A stretch of 64,000 nt of DNA from an uncultured Oscillospiraceae bacterium (GTDB taxonomy: Bacteria > Bacillota > Clostridia > Oscillospirales > Acutalibacteraceae): assembly GCA_900546265.1 (NCBI GenBank), contig URCA01000004.1, positions 62,001-126,000 on the forward strand. The letters are read 5' to 3'. Made by a program: the position numbers and the translations under genes. Of this stretch, positions 9,210 to 17,889 are shown in pieces (position 1 is the first letter of the stretch; each line of letters begins with the position of its first letter). A model generated the notes under the pieces. It did not search any database. It worked only from the letters and a program-made list of their open reading frames with translations, and had not been told where the DNA came from.

Positions 9210-11420
9210 ATGAAAAGACTCACAGCTTTGCTGACAGCCCTTCTGCTGGCGGTGCTCTTGGTGTCCGGCGCGGCTGAACCTGCCGATACGCCGGAACCGG
9301 AGAAAGCGGATCCCGCGGTGCAGGGGGAGGAGGTCACGGTGGCCGAGAGCGGTAATCTTCGCCTGTCGGTGAATTTGTCCACCTGTGCCGTCGCCCTCTG
9401 GAACGGAGCGGACGGCTCCCGCTGGGATACCAATCCCGTCGACCCGCAGGAGGACGCCTATACCGGCGGCGCGGTGCTCAACGACATTCGCTCTCAGCTG
9501 GTGGTCACCTATTACGACCATCAGAAAAATACCGCGACTATCGGCTCGTATCTGGCAAGCGTGCTGCGCCGCTCTTTCGAAATCCGCAAGATAGCGGACG
9601 GCGTGCGCGTCACCTATAATTTCTCCCGCGAGACGGAGCAATTCTCTATTCCGTTGGAATACCGCCTGCGGGACGGCGCGCTGGATATCCGTATCCCGGT
9701 GAAGGACATAAAGGAGCGGGGCGAGGCCCGCATCAGCGAGATCCAGGTGCTTCCCTATTTCCTGCGGGGCGGAAATGGGGAGGAGGGGTATCTTCTCATC
9801 CCCGACGGCAGCGGCGCGCTTATCGATTTCTCCGTCCCGCGCCCTCACGCGGCACCTTACAAGCAGAAGGTGTACGGCAGGGATTTGGCTACCTCCTACT
9901 ATTACGACGAGGGGGATAAGCAGGCCGCCCGGCTCCCCGTCTTCGGCGTCAGCCGCGGCGGCAGCGGGCTGCTGGCTGTCATCAGCGGGAACGAGAGCGC
10001 GGCCTATGTGGAGGCGAATCCCGTCGGCGCGGTTTCCTCCATGGCCAACGCCTTCGCATCGTTTACATACCGGCAGACCGATACCGCCCTTATTGCGGGA
10101 AAGGACTGGAATTACAACGAATACCCGGTGGTCAACGACCGGGCCGCGACGCGGGACTTTGCGCTATGTATTCTCCCACTCGAAGCCGGGCGCGCCGCTT
10201 ATGGGGACATGGCGGCCCGGTACCGGGACTATCTCATCAAGGCCGGGACGCTGACACCGCTGCGGGAGGACGAACGCCTGGACGGCGGGGTGGAGTTCTT
10301 CGGTAAAACCACCGAGCGCCGCTCCTTTCTGGGCATCCCGTACGATCATGCCGTAACGGCCACCAGCTTCGACGAGGCCGCCGCCATCTTGAACGAGCTG
10401 CAGGAGACGGGGAGCCGGCTGGGAGCGTTCCTCTACGGGTTCGGCAAGGGGGGCTACCCGGGAAAAGAAAGCTGGAACAGCGCCGTGGGGGGCCGGAAGG
10501 GCTATGACCGTCTGCTGGCCTCGCAGAAGGGAACAGGCGGCGTGATTTATGGGGTGCAGGAGTTCCTGTACGAAACCGATCCCGCTTTTCTGTGGCTGCG
10601 GCAGAAGAATTTTGCCCGCGCCCTGAACCGGGATTACCTGATGAAGACCGCGTATTCCCTAAGCACCTACGCCGCCGTCACGGAGGGCGGGGGCCGCTAT
10701 GGCCTGACCGCCGCCGAGCTGACCAAACGTTTGGGACGATTCTTCGATAAAACACCCTCCCGCGGCGGGGCGGGGACGTCGCTCGGCAGCATTGGGACCG
10801 ATTTATACAGCGATTACGCCGAAGGATCTTACACCGAGCGGCAGGCCATGCTGGAGAGCGTGCGCGCCACCCTGGAAAAGGAGGACGGCCGGGCTTTGGC
10901 AGCGGAGGGCGGGAACGCTTGGCTGCTTGGAACGGTGCGCACGTTGTATGAGATCCCCACCGTTTCCAGCCGGTTCGACTGCGCGGCGGAATCGGTGCCG
11001 TTTTACACGATGGCGCTGCATGGGTATGTGAATCTGGCGGCGGTTCCCTTCAACGCGGAGGAGGACGTGGAAACGGCCTTCCTGCAATGCCTGGAGGCGG
11101 GCGCGCTGCCGAACTTCCGCATCACGGCAAAGGACAATACCGTCCTCAAGGATACCGGCTACGCCTTTTTGTACAACACCGGCTATGCGGGGGTCGGCGA
11201 GAGGCTGGGGGAGATGCTGAAAGCCTCGGCCGCCCTGTATGACGGGCTGTTTGACCAGCCCATCACCGGCCATGTCCGCCGCGGCGATGTCGCCGTCACC
11301 ACTTACGCGAACGGCGCGCGCATCGCCGTGAATTACGGGGCGGAACCGGCGGATGCGGACGGCGTGACCGTACCGGCCCGCGGGTTCATCCGGATAGAGG
11401 GAACAGGAGAGAGTGTATGA
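9210..11420 (+). CDS. Exported DUF5696-family protein
   Basis: This 736-residue protein starts at ATG 9210. It has a signal peptide (MKRLTALLTALLLAVLLVSG) without an obvious lipobox cysteine. The body matches the 848-residue protein at 42255, sharing YLLIPDGSGALIDF/FLLPDGTGSLMNF, VYGRDL, and KTTERRSFLGIPY against ERETSFLGIGM. I recognise the family as DUF5696, common beside sugar importers in Clostridia and Paenibacillus. The central region, with strand-helix alternation and acidic residues, resembles a glycosidase-type barrel flanked by beta domains; that is inference and no catalytic residues can be named. It overlaps the GH130 gene downstream by 4 bp. Confidence 0.75.
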   Translation: MKRLTALLTALLLAVLLVSGAAEPADTPEPEKADPAVQGEEVTVAESGNLRLSVNLSTCAVALWNGADGSRWDTNPVDPQEDAYTGGAVLNDIRSQLVVTYYDHQKNTATIGSYLASVLRRSFEIRKIADGVRVTYNFSRETEQFSIPLEYRLRDGALDIRIPVKDIKERGEARISEIQVLPYFLRGGNGEEGYLLIPDGSGALIDFSVPRPHAAPYKQKVYGRDLATSYYYDEGDKQAARLPVFGVSRGGSGLLAVISGNESAAYVEANPVGAVSSMANAFASFTYRQTDTALIAGKDWNYNEYPVVNDRAATRDFALCILPLEAGRAAYGDMAARYRDYLIKAGTLTPLREDERLDGGVEFFGKTTERRSFLGIPYDHAVTATSFDEAAAILNELQETGSRLGAFLYGFGKGGYPGKESWNSAVGGRKGYDRLLASQKGTGGVIYGVQEFLYETDPAFLWLRQKNFARALNRDYLMKTAYSLSTYAAVTEGGGRYGLTAAELTKRLGRFFDKTPSRGGAGTSLGSIGTDLYSDYAEGSYTERQAMLESVRATLEKEDGRALAAEGGNAWLLGTVRTLYEIPTVSSRFDCAAESVPFYTMALHGYVNLAAVPFNAEEDVETAFLQCLEAGALPNFRITAKDNTVLKDTGYAFLYNTGYAGVGERLGEMLKASAALYDGLFDQPITGHVRRGDVAVTTYANGARIAVNYGAEPADADGVTVPARGFIRIEGTGESV

Positions 11421-12454
11421 ACGTACAGGTTATGAGCGAGAGCATCCTCGGCGTCCAAATCGTCGAGGAGAACAGAAGGGTGCCAGTTATCGGGGGGGAC
11501 TCCCTGCCCGATATGCCGTGGCAGGAGCGGACTCCGGGGGACAAATCACCCTTGTGGCGGTATAGAGGAAACCCCATCATCAAACGGGACGCCCTGCCCG
11601 ATTCCAATAGCATTTTCAACAGCGCCGCCGTTCCCTTCCGGGGCGGATTCGCCGGGGTGTTCCGTTGCGACAACACCCGCCGGGTGCCGTGGCTGCACGC
11701 CGGTTTCTCCCAGGACGGCATCCACTGGAACATTGAGCCCCGGCCCATCCGCTTTATCGACGGACCGGCGGATCTCGCGTTTGAATACGCCTACGATCCC
11801 CGGGTCTGCAAGCTGGAGGATCGGTATTACATCACCTGGTGCAACGGCTATGAAGATCTGCCCACCATTGGGATGGCCTGGACCGAGGATTTTCGGGTGT
11901 TCCATCAGATGGAGAACGCGTTTCTGCCATATAACCGCAACGGGGTGCTTTTTCCCCGCAAAATCGGCGGCAACTACGCCATGCTCAGCCGGCCGAGCGA
12001 CAACGGACACACCGCGTTCGGCGATATTTTCTACAGCGAGAGCCCGGACATGGTCTATTGGGGGAAGCATCGGCGTGTGCTCGAGCCCCGGGAGTCCTGG
12101 GAGAAGCTGAAGGTAGGGGCCGGGCCGGTGCCCATTGAAACCGGCGAGGGCTGGCTGCTGATTTACCACGGGGTGCTTCGTTCCTGCAGCGGCTTTGTCT
12201 ACAGCATCGGCGCCGCTCTGCTCGATCGGGAACAGCCGTGGAAAGTGCTTGGGCGCACCCGCTCTTTCCTGATGGCTCCCCGGGAGAATTACGAATGCGT
12301 TGGCGACGTGCCGAACGTGGTGTTTCCCTGCGCAGCCTTGTGCGACAAAGATACGGGCAGGCTGGCCATTTACTACGGCGCCGCCGACACGGTCACGGGC
12401 CTGGCGTTCAGCCGGGTAGACGACATCGTGGACGCGATCCGCGCAGACGGCTGA
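11417..12454 (+). CDS. GH130 family beta-mannoside phosphorylase or hydrolase
   Basis: This is a 345-residue cytoplasmic protein without a signal peptide, starting at ATG 11417 inside an ATGA overlap. It has the GH130 five-bladed propeller pattern: NPIIKRDALPDSNSIFNSAA near the N-terminus, the conserved acid within YAYDPRVCKLED (Asp of DPR), SRPSDNG, and VGAGPVPIETGEGWLLIYHG in the phosphate or substrate loop. Family members phosphorolyse beta-mannosides such as Man-beta-1,4-GlcNAc, Man-beta-1,4-Glc or mannooligosaccharides; a few hydrolyse beta-1,2-mannosides. Substrate cannot be fixed by eye. GH20 and the second GH130 in the same operon favour N-glycan core or a mannose-containing oligosaccharide. 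Confidence 0.85.
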   Translation: MNVQVMSESILGVQIVEENRRVPVIGGDSLPDMPWQERTPGDKSPLWRYRGNPIIKRDALPDSNSIFNSAAVPFRGGFAGVFRCDNTRRVPWLHAGFSQDGIHWNIEPRPIRFIDGPADLAFEYAYDPRVCKLEDRYYITWCNGYEDLPTIGMAWTEDFRVFHQMENAFLPYNRNGVLFPRKIGGNYAMLSRPSDNGHTAFGDIFYSESPDMVYWGKHRRVLEPRESWEKLKVGAGPVPIETGEGWLLIYHGVLRSCSGFVYSIGAALLDREQPWKVLGRTRSFLMAPRENYECVGDVPNVVFPCAALCDKDTGRLAIYYGAADTVTGLAFSRVDDIVDAIRADG

Positions 12455-12467
12455 AGGAGGGATCGGT

Positions 12468-13625
12468 ATGCTGAAAATCGGCGTGATTGGCTACGGCGGC
12501 CGGACGGGCGATCTCATCAAGGACGTGCTGCTGGAGCTGAAGCTGGATGTGGAGATTGTAGCTTTTACGGATTTGGACGAAGCTGCGGCTCGGGCCCGGA
12601 TGTCTCATCCCCGTTTGCATCCCGAAACCATTCGGTATTACAAAACCGCGCGGGAGATGCTGGACAGCGAGGAGCTGGACGGATGCATGATCGGCACGCG
12701 GTGCAATACGCATACCTCTTATGCCGTGGAGGTGCTGCGCCGGAATATCCCGCTGTTTCTCGAAAAGCCGGTATCGGTCACTATGGAGCAGCTGCGGGCC
12801 CTGGACGCTGCTGGAAAAGCGACCGCGGCCCAGACGGTGGTTTCCTTTCCGCTGCGCGCGTCGCTGCCGGTACGCAAGGCCAAGGCCATTATCGACAGCG
12901 GGGAGATCGGCGAAGTGCAGCACGTGCAGGCTTGGAACAACGTCCCCTATGGGGCGGGGTATTACCATACCTGGTGCCGGGACGAAAGCGTCACCGGTGG
13001 GTTGTTCCTGCAAAAGGCGACCCACGATCTCGACTATATCCAGTACATACTGGGGCATCGGCCGGTGGAGCTCTGCGCCATGGAATCCAAGCAGATTTAT
13101 AAAGGGGACAAACCGGCGGGGCTGCGCTGTCCCGACTGCCCCGAGGAGCGCACCTGCCCGGAAAGCGAGTGGTTCATGACCACCTACAAGGCGGATCATC
13201 CTCACGGCGATCTCTGCTGCTTTTCCACTGCCACCGGCAACCACGATTCGGCCAGCGTTCTCATCCGGTACGACACCGGGATGCATGTATGCTACAGCCA
13301 GAACTTTTTTGCCCGCAAAAACGCCCAGCTGCGCGGAGCGCGGTTCCTTGGCTACAAGGGCACGCTGGAATTTGATTGGTACACCGGGGAGCTGCTTGTG
13401 CATAAGCACGACGAGCCGGTGGATGTATGCTACAAGCTGGATTTGACCGCCTCCTCCCATTTCGGCGGGGATAAACAGCTGATGTTGAATTTCTGCGGCG
13501 TGATGGCGGGAACGGAAAACAGTGAGAGTCCGCTGGAGGACGGCATCGCCAGCGCGCTGCTCTGCCTGAAGGCCGTCGAGTCGGCTCGGGAGCATCGCTT
13601 TGCCGAGGTGCGGCTGGATGGATAG
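12468..13625 (+). CDS. Gfo/Idh/MocA-family NAD(P)-dependent oxidoreductase
   Basis: This is a 385-residue cytoplasmic enzyme starting at ATG 12468 behind AAGGAGGGA. The N-terminal Rossmann motif is MLKIGVIGYGGRTG, and the conserved EKP (LFLEKPVSVTMEQL) is present at about residue 100. The C-terminal alpha/beta domain is typical in length. A cysteine cluster (CPDCPEERTC, about residues 223-232) is unusual and could bind zinc. Family members oxidise or epimerise sugars and sugar acids. It sits between GH130 and GH20 and overlaps the GH20 gene by 8 bp, so it likely converts a released monosaccharide or derivative. The exact substrate is unknown. Confidence 0.85.
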   Translation: MLKIGVIGYGGRTGDLIKDVLLELKLDVEIVAFTDLDEAAARARMSHPRLHPETIRYYKTAREMLDSEELDGCMIGTRCNTHTSYAVEVLRRNIPLFLEKPVSVTMEQLRALDAAGKATAAQTVVSFPLRASLPVRKAKAIIDSGEIGEVQHVQAWNNVPYGAGYYHTWCRDESVTGGLFLQKATHDLDYIQYILGHRPVELCAMESKQIYKGDKPAGLRCPDCPEERTCPESEWFMTTYKADHPHGDLCCFSTATGNHDSASVLIRYDTGMHVCYSQNFFARKNAQLRGARFLGYKGTLEFDWYTGELLVHKHDEPVDVCYKLDLTASSHFGGDKQLMLNFCGVMAGTENSESPLEDGIASALLCLKAVESAREHRFAEVRLDG

Positions 13626-15483
13626 GATTTGCCTGCGCTGCGCCGACGCCGCACTGCTGGAACCCCTGGAGGCGGCGGCGCGGGAGCTGGGCCTGCCGCT
13701 GGATATGGACGGCCGGCCAGTATGGCTGGAGCCGGGAGGCAAGGGGCTTCGCATCGATCCCCGGGGAGACGCCGTCCAGGTGTGCTACGGCACCCGCGCC
13801 GCCGCCTTCCGCGCCCTGAGCCTGCTGCCCGAGACGCTGGAAAGACAGGACGTCTTCCTCCAGTCGCCCCGCTTTACCTTAAACGGCGTGCTGGTGGATG
13901 CCAGCCGCAACGCCGTACCGAAGCCGGAAACGCTGTACCAGCTGATTCGGCGGTGCGCGGCGATGGGACTCAACGCCCTGTTTTTGTATACGGAGGACAC
14001 GATCGAGCTGCCCGATTATCCCTATTTTGGGTATATGCGGGGGGCCTATACGGCTCAGGAAATCCGGAAGCTGGACGACTACGCCGCCCGATTCGGAGTA
14101 GAGCTGATCCCCTGCATACAGACCTTGGCACATTTTACCGCCCCCATGCGGTGGCGGGCCTTCGACGAGCTGCGGGATATCGGGGATATCCTGCTGTTGG
14201 ATGACGATAAAACCGATCGGTTTCTGGACGCTCTGATTGCGCGGGTGCGGGAGCTGTTCGGCTCCAGGCGTATCCATGTGGGACTGGATGAAGCCCATAT
14301 GGCAGGGTTGGGGCGATACCTGGACAAACACGGCTGTCCCGATCGGGCCGACTTGCTGCTGCGGCATGTCGAGCGGGTGGACGCCATTTGCCGGCGGCAC
14401 GGGTTTCGCCCCATGATGTGGAGCGATACCTTTTACCGGATAGGCGGGGGCGGCTATAAGGACGATGTCGTTACGCCGGACATACGCCGCCGCGTTCCGC
14501 CCGACATGCAGCTGGTGGCCTGGGACTACTATTCCGCGAAGCCGGAGGACTATGCCGCCACGCTGGAGAGTCACCAGCGGTTCGAGCGGGATATCCTGTT
14601 TGCCGGAGGGGCGTGGAAATGGCTGGGCTTTGCTCCGCATATCGGCCACAGCCTGGAGCGGAGCCGGACAGCGCTGACGGTCTGCGCGGCCCACGGCGTG
14701 AAGGAAGTGATCCTCACCGCCTGGGGGGACGACGGAGCCGAAGGATCCCTGTGGGGAATTCTGCCGGTCATGCAGCTGTTTGCAGAGGCGTCCTGGGAGC
14801 CGGCGGCGGACGAGAACCGTCTGGCGGCCCGCTTTGCGGCCTGTACCGGCCTGTGCTGGACGGATTTTCTCGCCATCGACCAGCTGCATCTGCGCCCGGG
14901 AGACGCGCCGGACACGCCGGGACCGGCCAACCCCGCCAAATATCTGCTGTATCAGGACGTGTTGCTGGGCCTGTTTGACGCCCACGTGCCGGAGGAAAGG
15001 GACGCCCCGGTTTTTGCGGCGGCGGCGGACGCGATGCGGGCCGCTGCTCTACGGAATCCGCAGACGGCTCTGTTTGAGACGCTGGAGAAGCTGGCCGCCG
15101 TTCTGGCGTGTAAGGCGGATTTGGGGGTGCGGCTGCGCCGCGCTTATCAGGAGGGGGACAGGCAGGCGCTTTGCCGCCAGAGGGAGACTCTGCGCCGCCT
15201 GCCGGATTTGTGCGAGGCGCTGTACCGGGCGGTGTGCCGCCAGTGGGCAGCGGAAAATAAACCGTTTGGCCGGGAGGTGCTGGATATGCGTTTCGGCACG
15301 CTGGCCTTCCGTCTGCGGGCGGCGCTGGAAACGCTGGACGCCTATCTGGCGGGGGCCGCTGCTTCCATTCCAGAGTTGGAGATGACCCTGCTGCCGTACG
15401 ATGCGCGGGAGGACAGCCGCGGCCTTCCCATAGAGGAGAGCGCCTGGCTAAAAATCGCGTCCGCCGGTGTTCTGCAAATTTAA
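13618..15483 (+). CDS. GH20 family beta-N-acetylhexosaminidase, cytoplasmic
   Basis: This is a 621-residue enzyme with no signal peptide. I chose ATG 13618, which overlaps the previous stop by 8 bp. A small alpha/beta N-terminal domain (about 1-80) precedes the GH20 barrel starting at FTLNGVLVDASRNAVP. The catalytic Asp-Glu pair lies in RIHVGLDEAH (about residues 218-227), matching the GH20 HxGxDE motif. Other landmarks are DTIELPDYPYFGYMRG and LFAGGAWKWLGF. Members of this leaderless subgroup release terminal GlcNAc or GalNAc from imported oligosaccharides. The paralogue at 31805-33667 has the same length and layout. The C-terminal 200 residues are helical. Confidence 0.88.
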   Translation: MDRICLRCADAALLEPLEAAARELGLPLDMDGRPVWLEPGGKGLRIDPRGDAVQVCYGTRAAAFRALSLLPETLERQDVFLQSPRFTLNGVLVDASRNAVPKPETLYQLIRRCAAMGLNALFLYTEDTIELPDYPYFGYMRGAYTAQEIRKLDDYAARFGVELIPCIQTLAHFTAPMRWRAFDELRDIGDILLLDDDKTDRFLDALIARVRELFGSRRIHVGLDEAHMAGLGRYLDKHGCPDRADLLLRHVERVDAICRRHGFRPMMWSDTFYRIGGGGYKDDVVTPDIRRRVPPDMQLVAWDYYSAKPEDYAATLESHQRFERDILFAGGAWKWLGFAPHIGHSLERSRTALTVCAAHGVKEVILTAWGDDGAEGSLWGILPVMQLFAEASWEPAADENRLAARFAACTGLCWTDFLAIDQLHLRPGDAPDTPGPANPAKYLLYQDVLLGLFDAHVPEERDAPVFAAAADAMRAAALRNPQTALFETLEKLAAVLACKADLGVRLRRAYQEGDRQALCRQRETLRRLPDLCEALYRAVCRQWAAENKPFGREVLDMRFGTLAFRLRAALETLDAYLAGAAASIPELEMTLLPYDAREDSRGLPIEESAWLKIASAGVLQI

Positions 15484-15501
15484 GAGAGAGGGAGATGCCC
15501 T

Positions 15502-16848
15502 ATGCGTTTTGTGCGAAAGTCGCGCGCCTTGGCGCTTTGCCTGCTGTTCCCGTTGACGGCCGCCGGCTGCTCCGGGGCGCCAAGTCCATCCTCGTCGGCC
15601 GCCGCGCCGACTGCCAGCGCGGTTTCCTCCGCCTGGTCATCCGCTCAGATGACCACAACCGCCGTAACAAGCGCTGTCACGACCTCCGGCAAGGCTTCCA
15701 CCACCCAGGCATCCCCTGCGTCCGCCCGGAAAACGACGACCAGCCGGCATGCCGCATCCGCCACCAAGGCCGCGCTCGCGACCACAGGCAAGCAGTCAAC
15801 CGATTCGGGGTTCCTGAACGCGGCGCTTTTTAACAAGGGGCGGGACGCTTACGGCGGTAAAAGCATCAACATTTTGGGGGACAGCATTTCTCACGGGGCC
15901 AATGCGCCCAATATCCCGGATCATTCCTATGTGGGGCTGCTCAAAAAAGCGGTCGCCAAAAAGTTCGGTGTCTATAATTATGGCTTTACCTCCCTGCTGT
16001 GTACCTTCGATAATCCCGACGGCACGTATCAGGAGCTGCACACCATCGATTTGGCGGCAGGCGAATGGGGGCATGGCGGCGGAGAAGGCGCCGCCGGGCA
16101 TCTGGGGTTTGAGCTGTACCGTTCGCTGTCCGGCCAGGCCAAAATGACGGTGACGGTGGACCGTAACGCCACCGATGCGGGCCGGCATGTCAAGGGCCTG
16201 TACGTGTATTATGAAGCGGGACCGGCTCAGGGCTCCTTCCGTGTAGAGGCCGCCGGCCGGACGCTGGCGACAGTGGACTGCCGCCGGGACAAAACCGATA
16301 CCTGTGCCCGATCCCCGTATATACCGCTGCCCGCCAATCTGCCCGCTAAGGCGGAGATTTGCGTGGTGAGCAGCGGCGCGGCCCCCGTTGTCATCACGGG
16401 CTTTGGCTATGCCGAGGAGCCGAACGGGGTGACGGTGCAGAATTATTCCCGCAGCGGCTTGCAGCTCGTCGAGGTGGGCAACGATGTCATTCAATCGGTC
16501 TGCCGAGCCAATGTGGTGGTGCTCGCTTTGGGCTTCAACGACGCGGGGATACAGGCGGATCACGCGGCCTTCCGCAATAAAATCAATCGGATCATCCGTT
16601 CCTGCGAGGCAAGCGGGGCGAAGCTGGTGGTAGTGGACACCCTGTGGACCTTCCAGGCGGAAAAAGAATTCTACCGTGCCGAGCTGAAACGTGCCGCCGA
16701 CGAGCTGGGCGGCCTATACATATCCTTCACGGATTTGGCGGAACAGAACCCGGGCATGATTCAGGACGGGGCCCATCCCTCGGTGGCGGGGCATCGTCTG
16801 GTGGCCCGCCGAATCTGCGAGAAGCTGGGACTGCCTATGCCCGAATAA
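15502..16848 (+). CDS. SGNH/GDSL-type esterase lipoprotein
   Basis: This 448-residue lipoprotein starts at ATG 15502. Its signal ends in the lipobox LTAAGC (Cys near 23), followed by an Ala/Ser/Thr-rich linker of about 80 residues. The SGNH hydrolase domain then shows block I INILGDSISHG (catalytic Ser of GDS), block III LALGFNDAG (Asn) and block V DGAHPSVAGH (Asp-x-x-His). A beta-rich insert of about 130 residues lies between blocks I and III (about 190-310) and may bind carbohydrate. Such proteins remove acetyl or other esters from glycans. Anchored outside the cell between two GH130 genes, it probably de-esterifies the glycan before import. Confidence 0.85.
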   Translation: MRFVRKSRALALCLLFPLTAAGCSGAPSPSSSAAAPTASAVSSAWSSAQMTTTAVTSAVTTSGKASTTQASPASARKTTTSRHAASATKAALATTGKQSTDSGFLNAALFNKGRDAYGGKSINILGDSISHGANAPNIPDHSYVGLLKKAVAKKFGVYNYGFTSLLCTFDNPDGTYQELHTIDLAAGEWGHGGGEGAAGHLGFELYRSLSGQAKMTVTVDRNATDAGRHVKGLYVYYEAGPAQGSFRVEAAGRTLATVDCRRDKTDTCARSPYIPLPANLPAKAEICVVSSGAAPVVITGFGYAEEPNGVTVQNYSRSGLQLVEVGNDVIQSVCRANVVVLALGFNDAGIQADHAAFRNKINRIIRSCEASGAKLVVVDTLWTFQAEKEFYRAELKRAADELGGLYISFTDLAEQNPGMIQDGAHPSVAGHRLVARRICEKLGLPMPE

Positions 16849-16865
16849 CACAATAGGAGACGAGT

Positions 16866-17873
16866 ATGAAACTGCAACGGTATGCCGATAACCCCATTCT
16901 GTCCGCCAATCCGGACAACGATTGGGAATCCCTTTGCGTCTGCAATCCGGCGGTCTGGTATGAAGACGGGATGTTCACCATGCTGTACCGTGCGGCGGGC
17001 GGCGACGAAGCCCACCGCATCCATTTGGGACTGGCGACCAGCGCCGACGGCTTTCATTTTGAGCGCCAAGACAGCCGGCCGGTTCTGTCTCCCACGCCGG
17101 GGAACTACGACGGCGGCTGTGTGGAGGATCCCCGGGTGGTCAAGCTGAACGGCACGTTTTATGTCACCTACGCCTGCCGGCCCTATCCGCCCGGCCGGTA
17201 TTGGGAGTTTCCCCCCACCAACCAGCCTCTTTGTCCCGGCGTCGAGACCTGGGGATTCGAGGACAACCTGACTTTTACCGCCCTGGCGGCCACCCGGGAT
17301 TTCCGTGCCTTTCGGAAGATGGGCCGGATGACCCGGGCGGGCATGGATGACCGGGATGTGCTGCTTTTCCCGGAGAAGGTGGGGGGCCGCTATGTCCGCC
17401 TGTCCCGCGGCAAGGAGTGGGTGGGAGAGGCATACGGGTGCCGGTATCCGTCCATCTGGCTGGCGTATTCCGATCAGCTGCTGGAATGGCCGGACGCGGC
17501 GGGCTGCCGCCTGCTGGCGGCGGCGCGGGAACCCTGGGAGGAAAAGCTGGGCGCCTGCGCGCCGCCCATCCGCACCGACAAGGGCTGGTTTATGCTCTAT
17601 CACGCGGTGGACGCGCAGGGGATTTACCGCGTGGGGGCCATGGTGCTGGATCTGGAGCATCCGGAACGGGTGCTGGGCCGCACCCGTACACCGATTCTCG
17701 AGCCGGAAGAATTCTATGAAACCGACGGGTATTACAACGGCTGCGTCTTTCCCACCGGCAACGTGGTGAAAGGGGGGATTCTCTATGTCTATTACGGCGG
17801 CGCCGATCGCTATTGCTGCGCCGCCACAGCGGATTTTGATTCATTGCTGGAGGCTGTGCTGAAAAACGAATAA
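16866..17873 (+). CDS. GH130 family beta-mannoside phosphorylase or hydrolase (second copy)
   Basis: This is a 335-residue cytoplasmic protein starting at ATG 16866 behind AGGAGA. GH130 landmarks are NPILSANPDNDWES, the conserved Asp in CVEDPRVVKL, VLLFPEKVGGRYVRLSR, and GACAPPIRTDKGWFMLYHAV in the phosphate-loop region. It is clearly diverged from the GH130 protein at 11417, so the two probably act on different linkages or chain lengths. It contains a longer loop (ACRPYPPGRYWEFPPTNQ) after the catalytic Asp region. Phosphorylase versus hydrolase cannot be decided without comparing phosphate-binding residues to characterised members. The operon position suggests a role in the same pathway as the GH20. 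Confidence 0.85.
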   Translation: MKLQRYADNPILSANPDNDWESLCVCNPAVWYEDGMFTMLYRAAGGDEAHRIHLGLATSADGFHFERQDSRPVLSPTPGNYDGGCVEDPRVVKLNGTFYVTYACRPYPPGRYWEFPPTNQPLCPGVETWGFEDNLTFTALAATRDFRAFRKMGRMTRAGMDDRDVLLFPEKVGGRYVRLSRGKEWVGEAYGCRYPSIWLAYSDQLLEWPDAAGCRLLAAAREPWEEKLGACAPPIRTDKGWFMLYHAVDAQGIYRVGAMVLDLEHPERVLGRTRTPILEPEEFYETDGYYNGCVFPTGNVVKGGILYVYYGGADRYCCAATADFDSLLEAVLKNE

Positions 17874-17889
17874 AGAGGAGAATGCGGAA

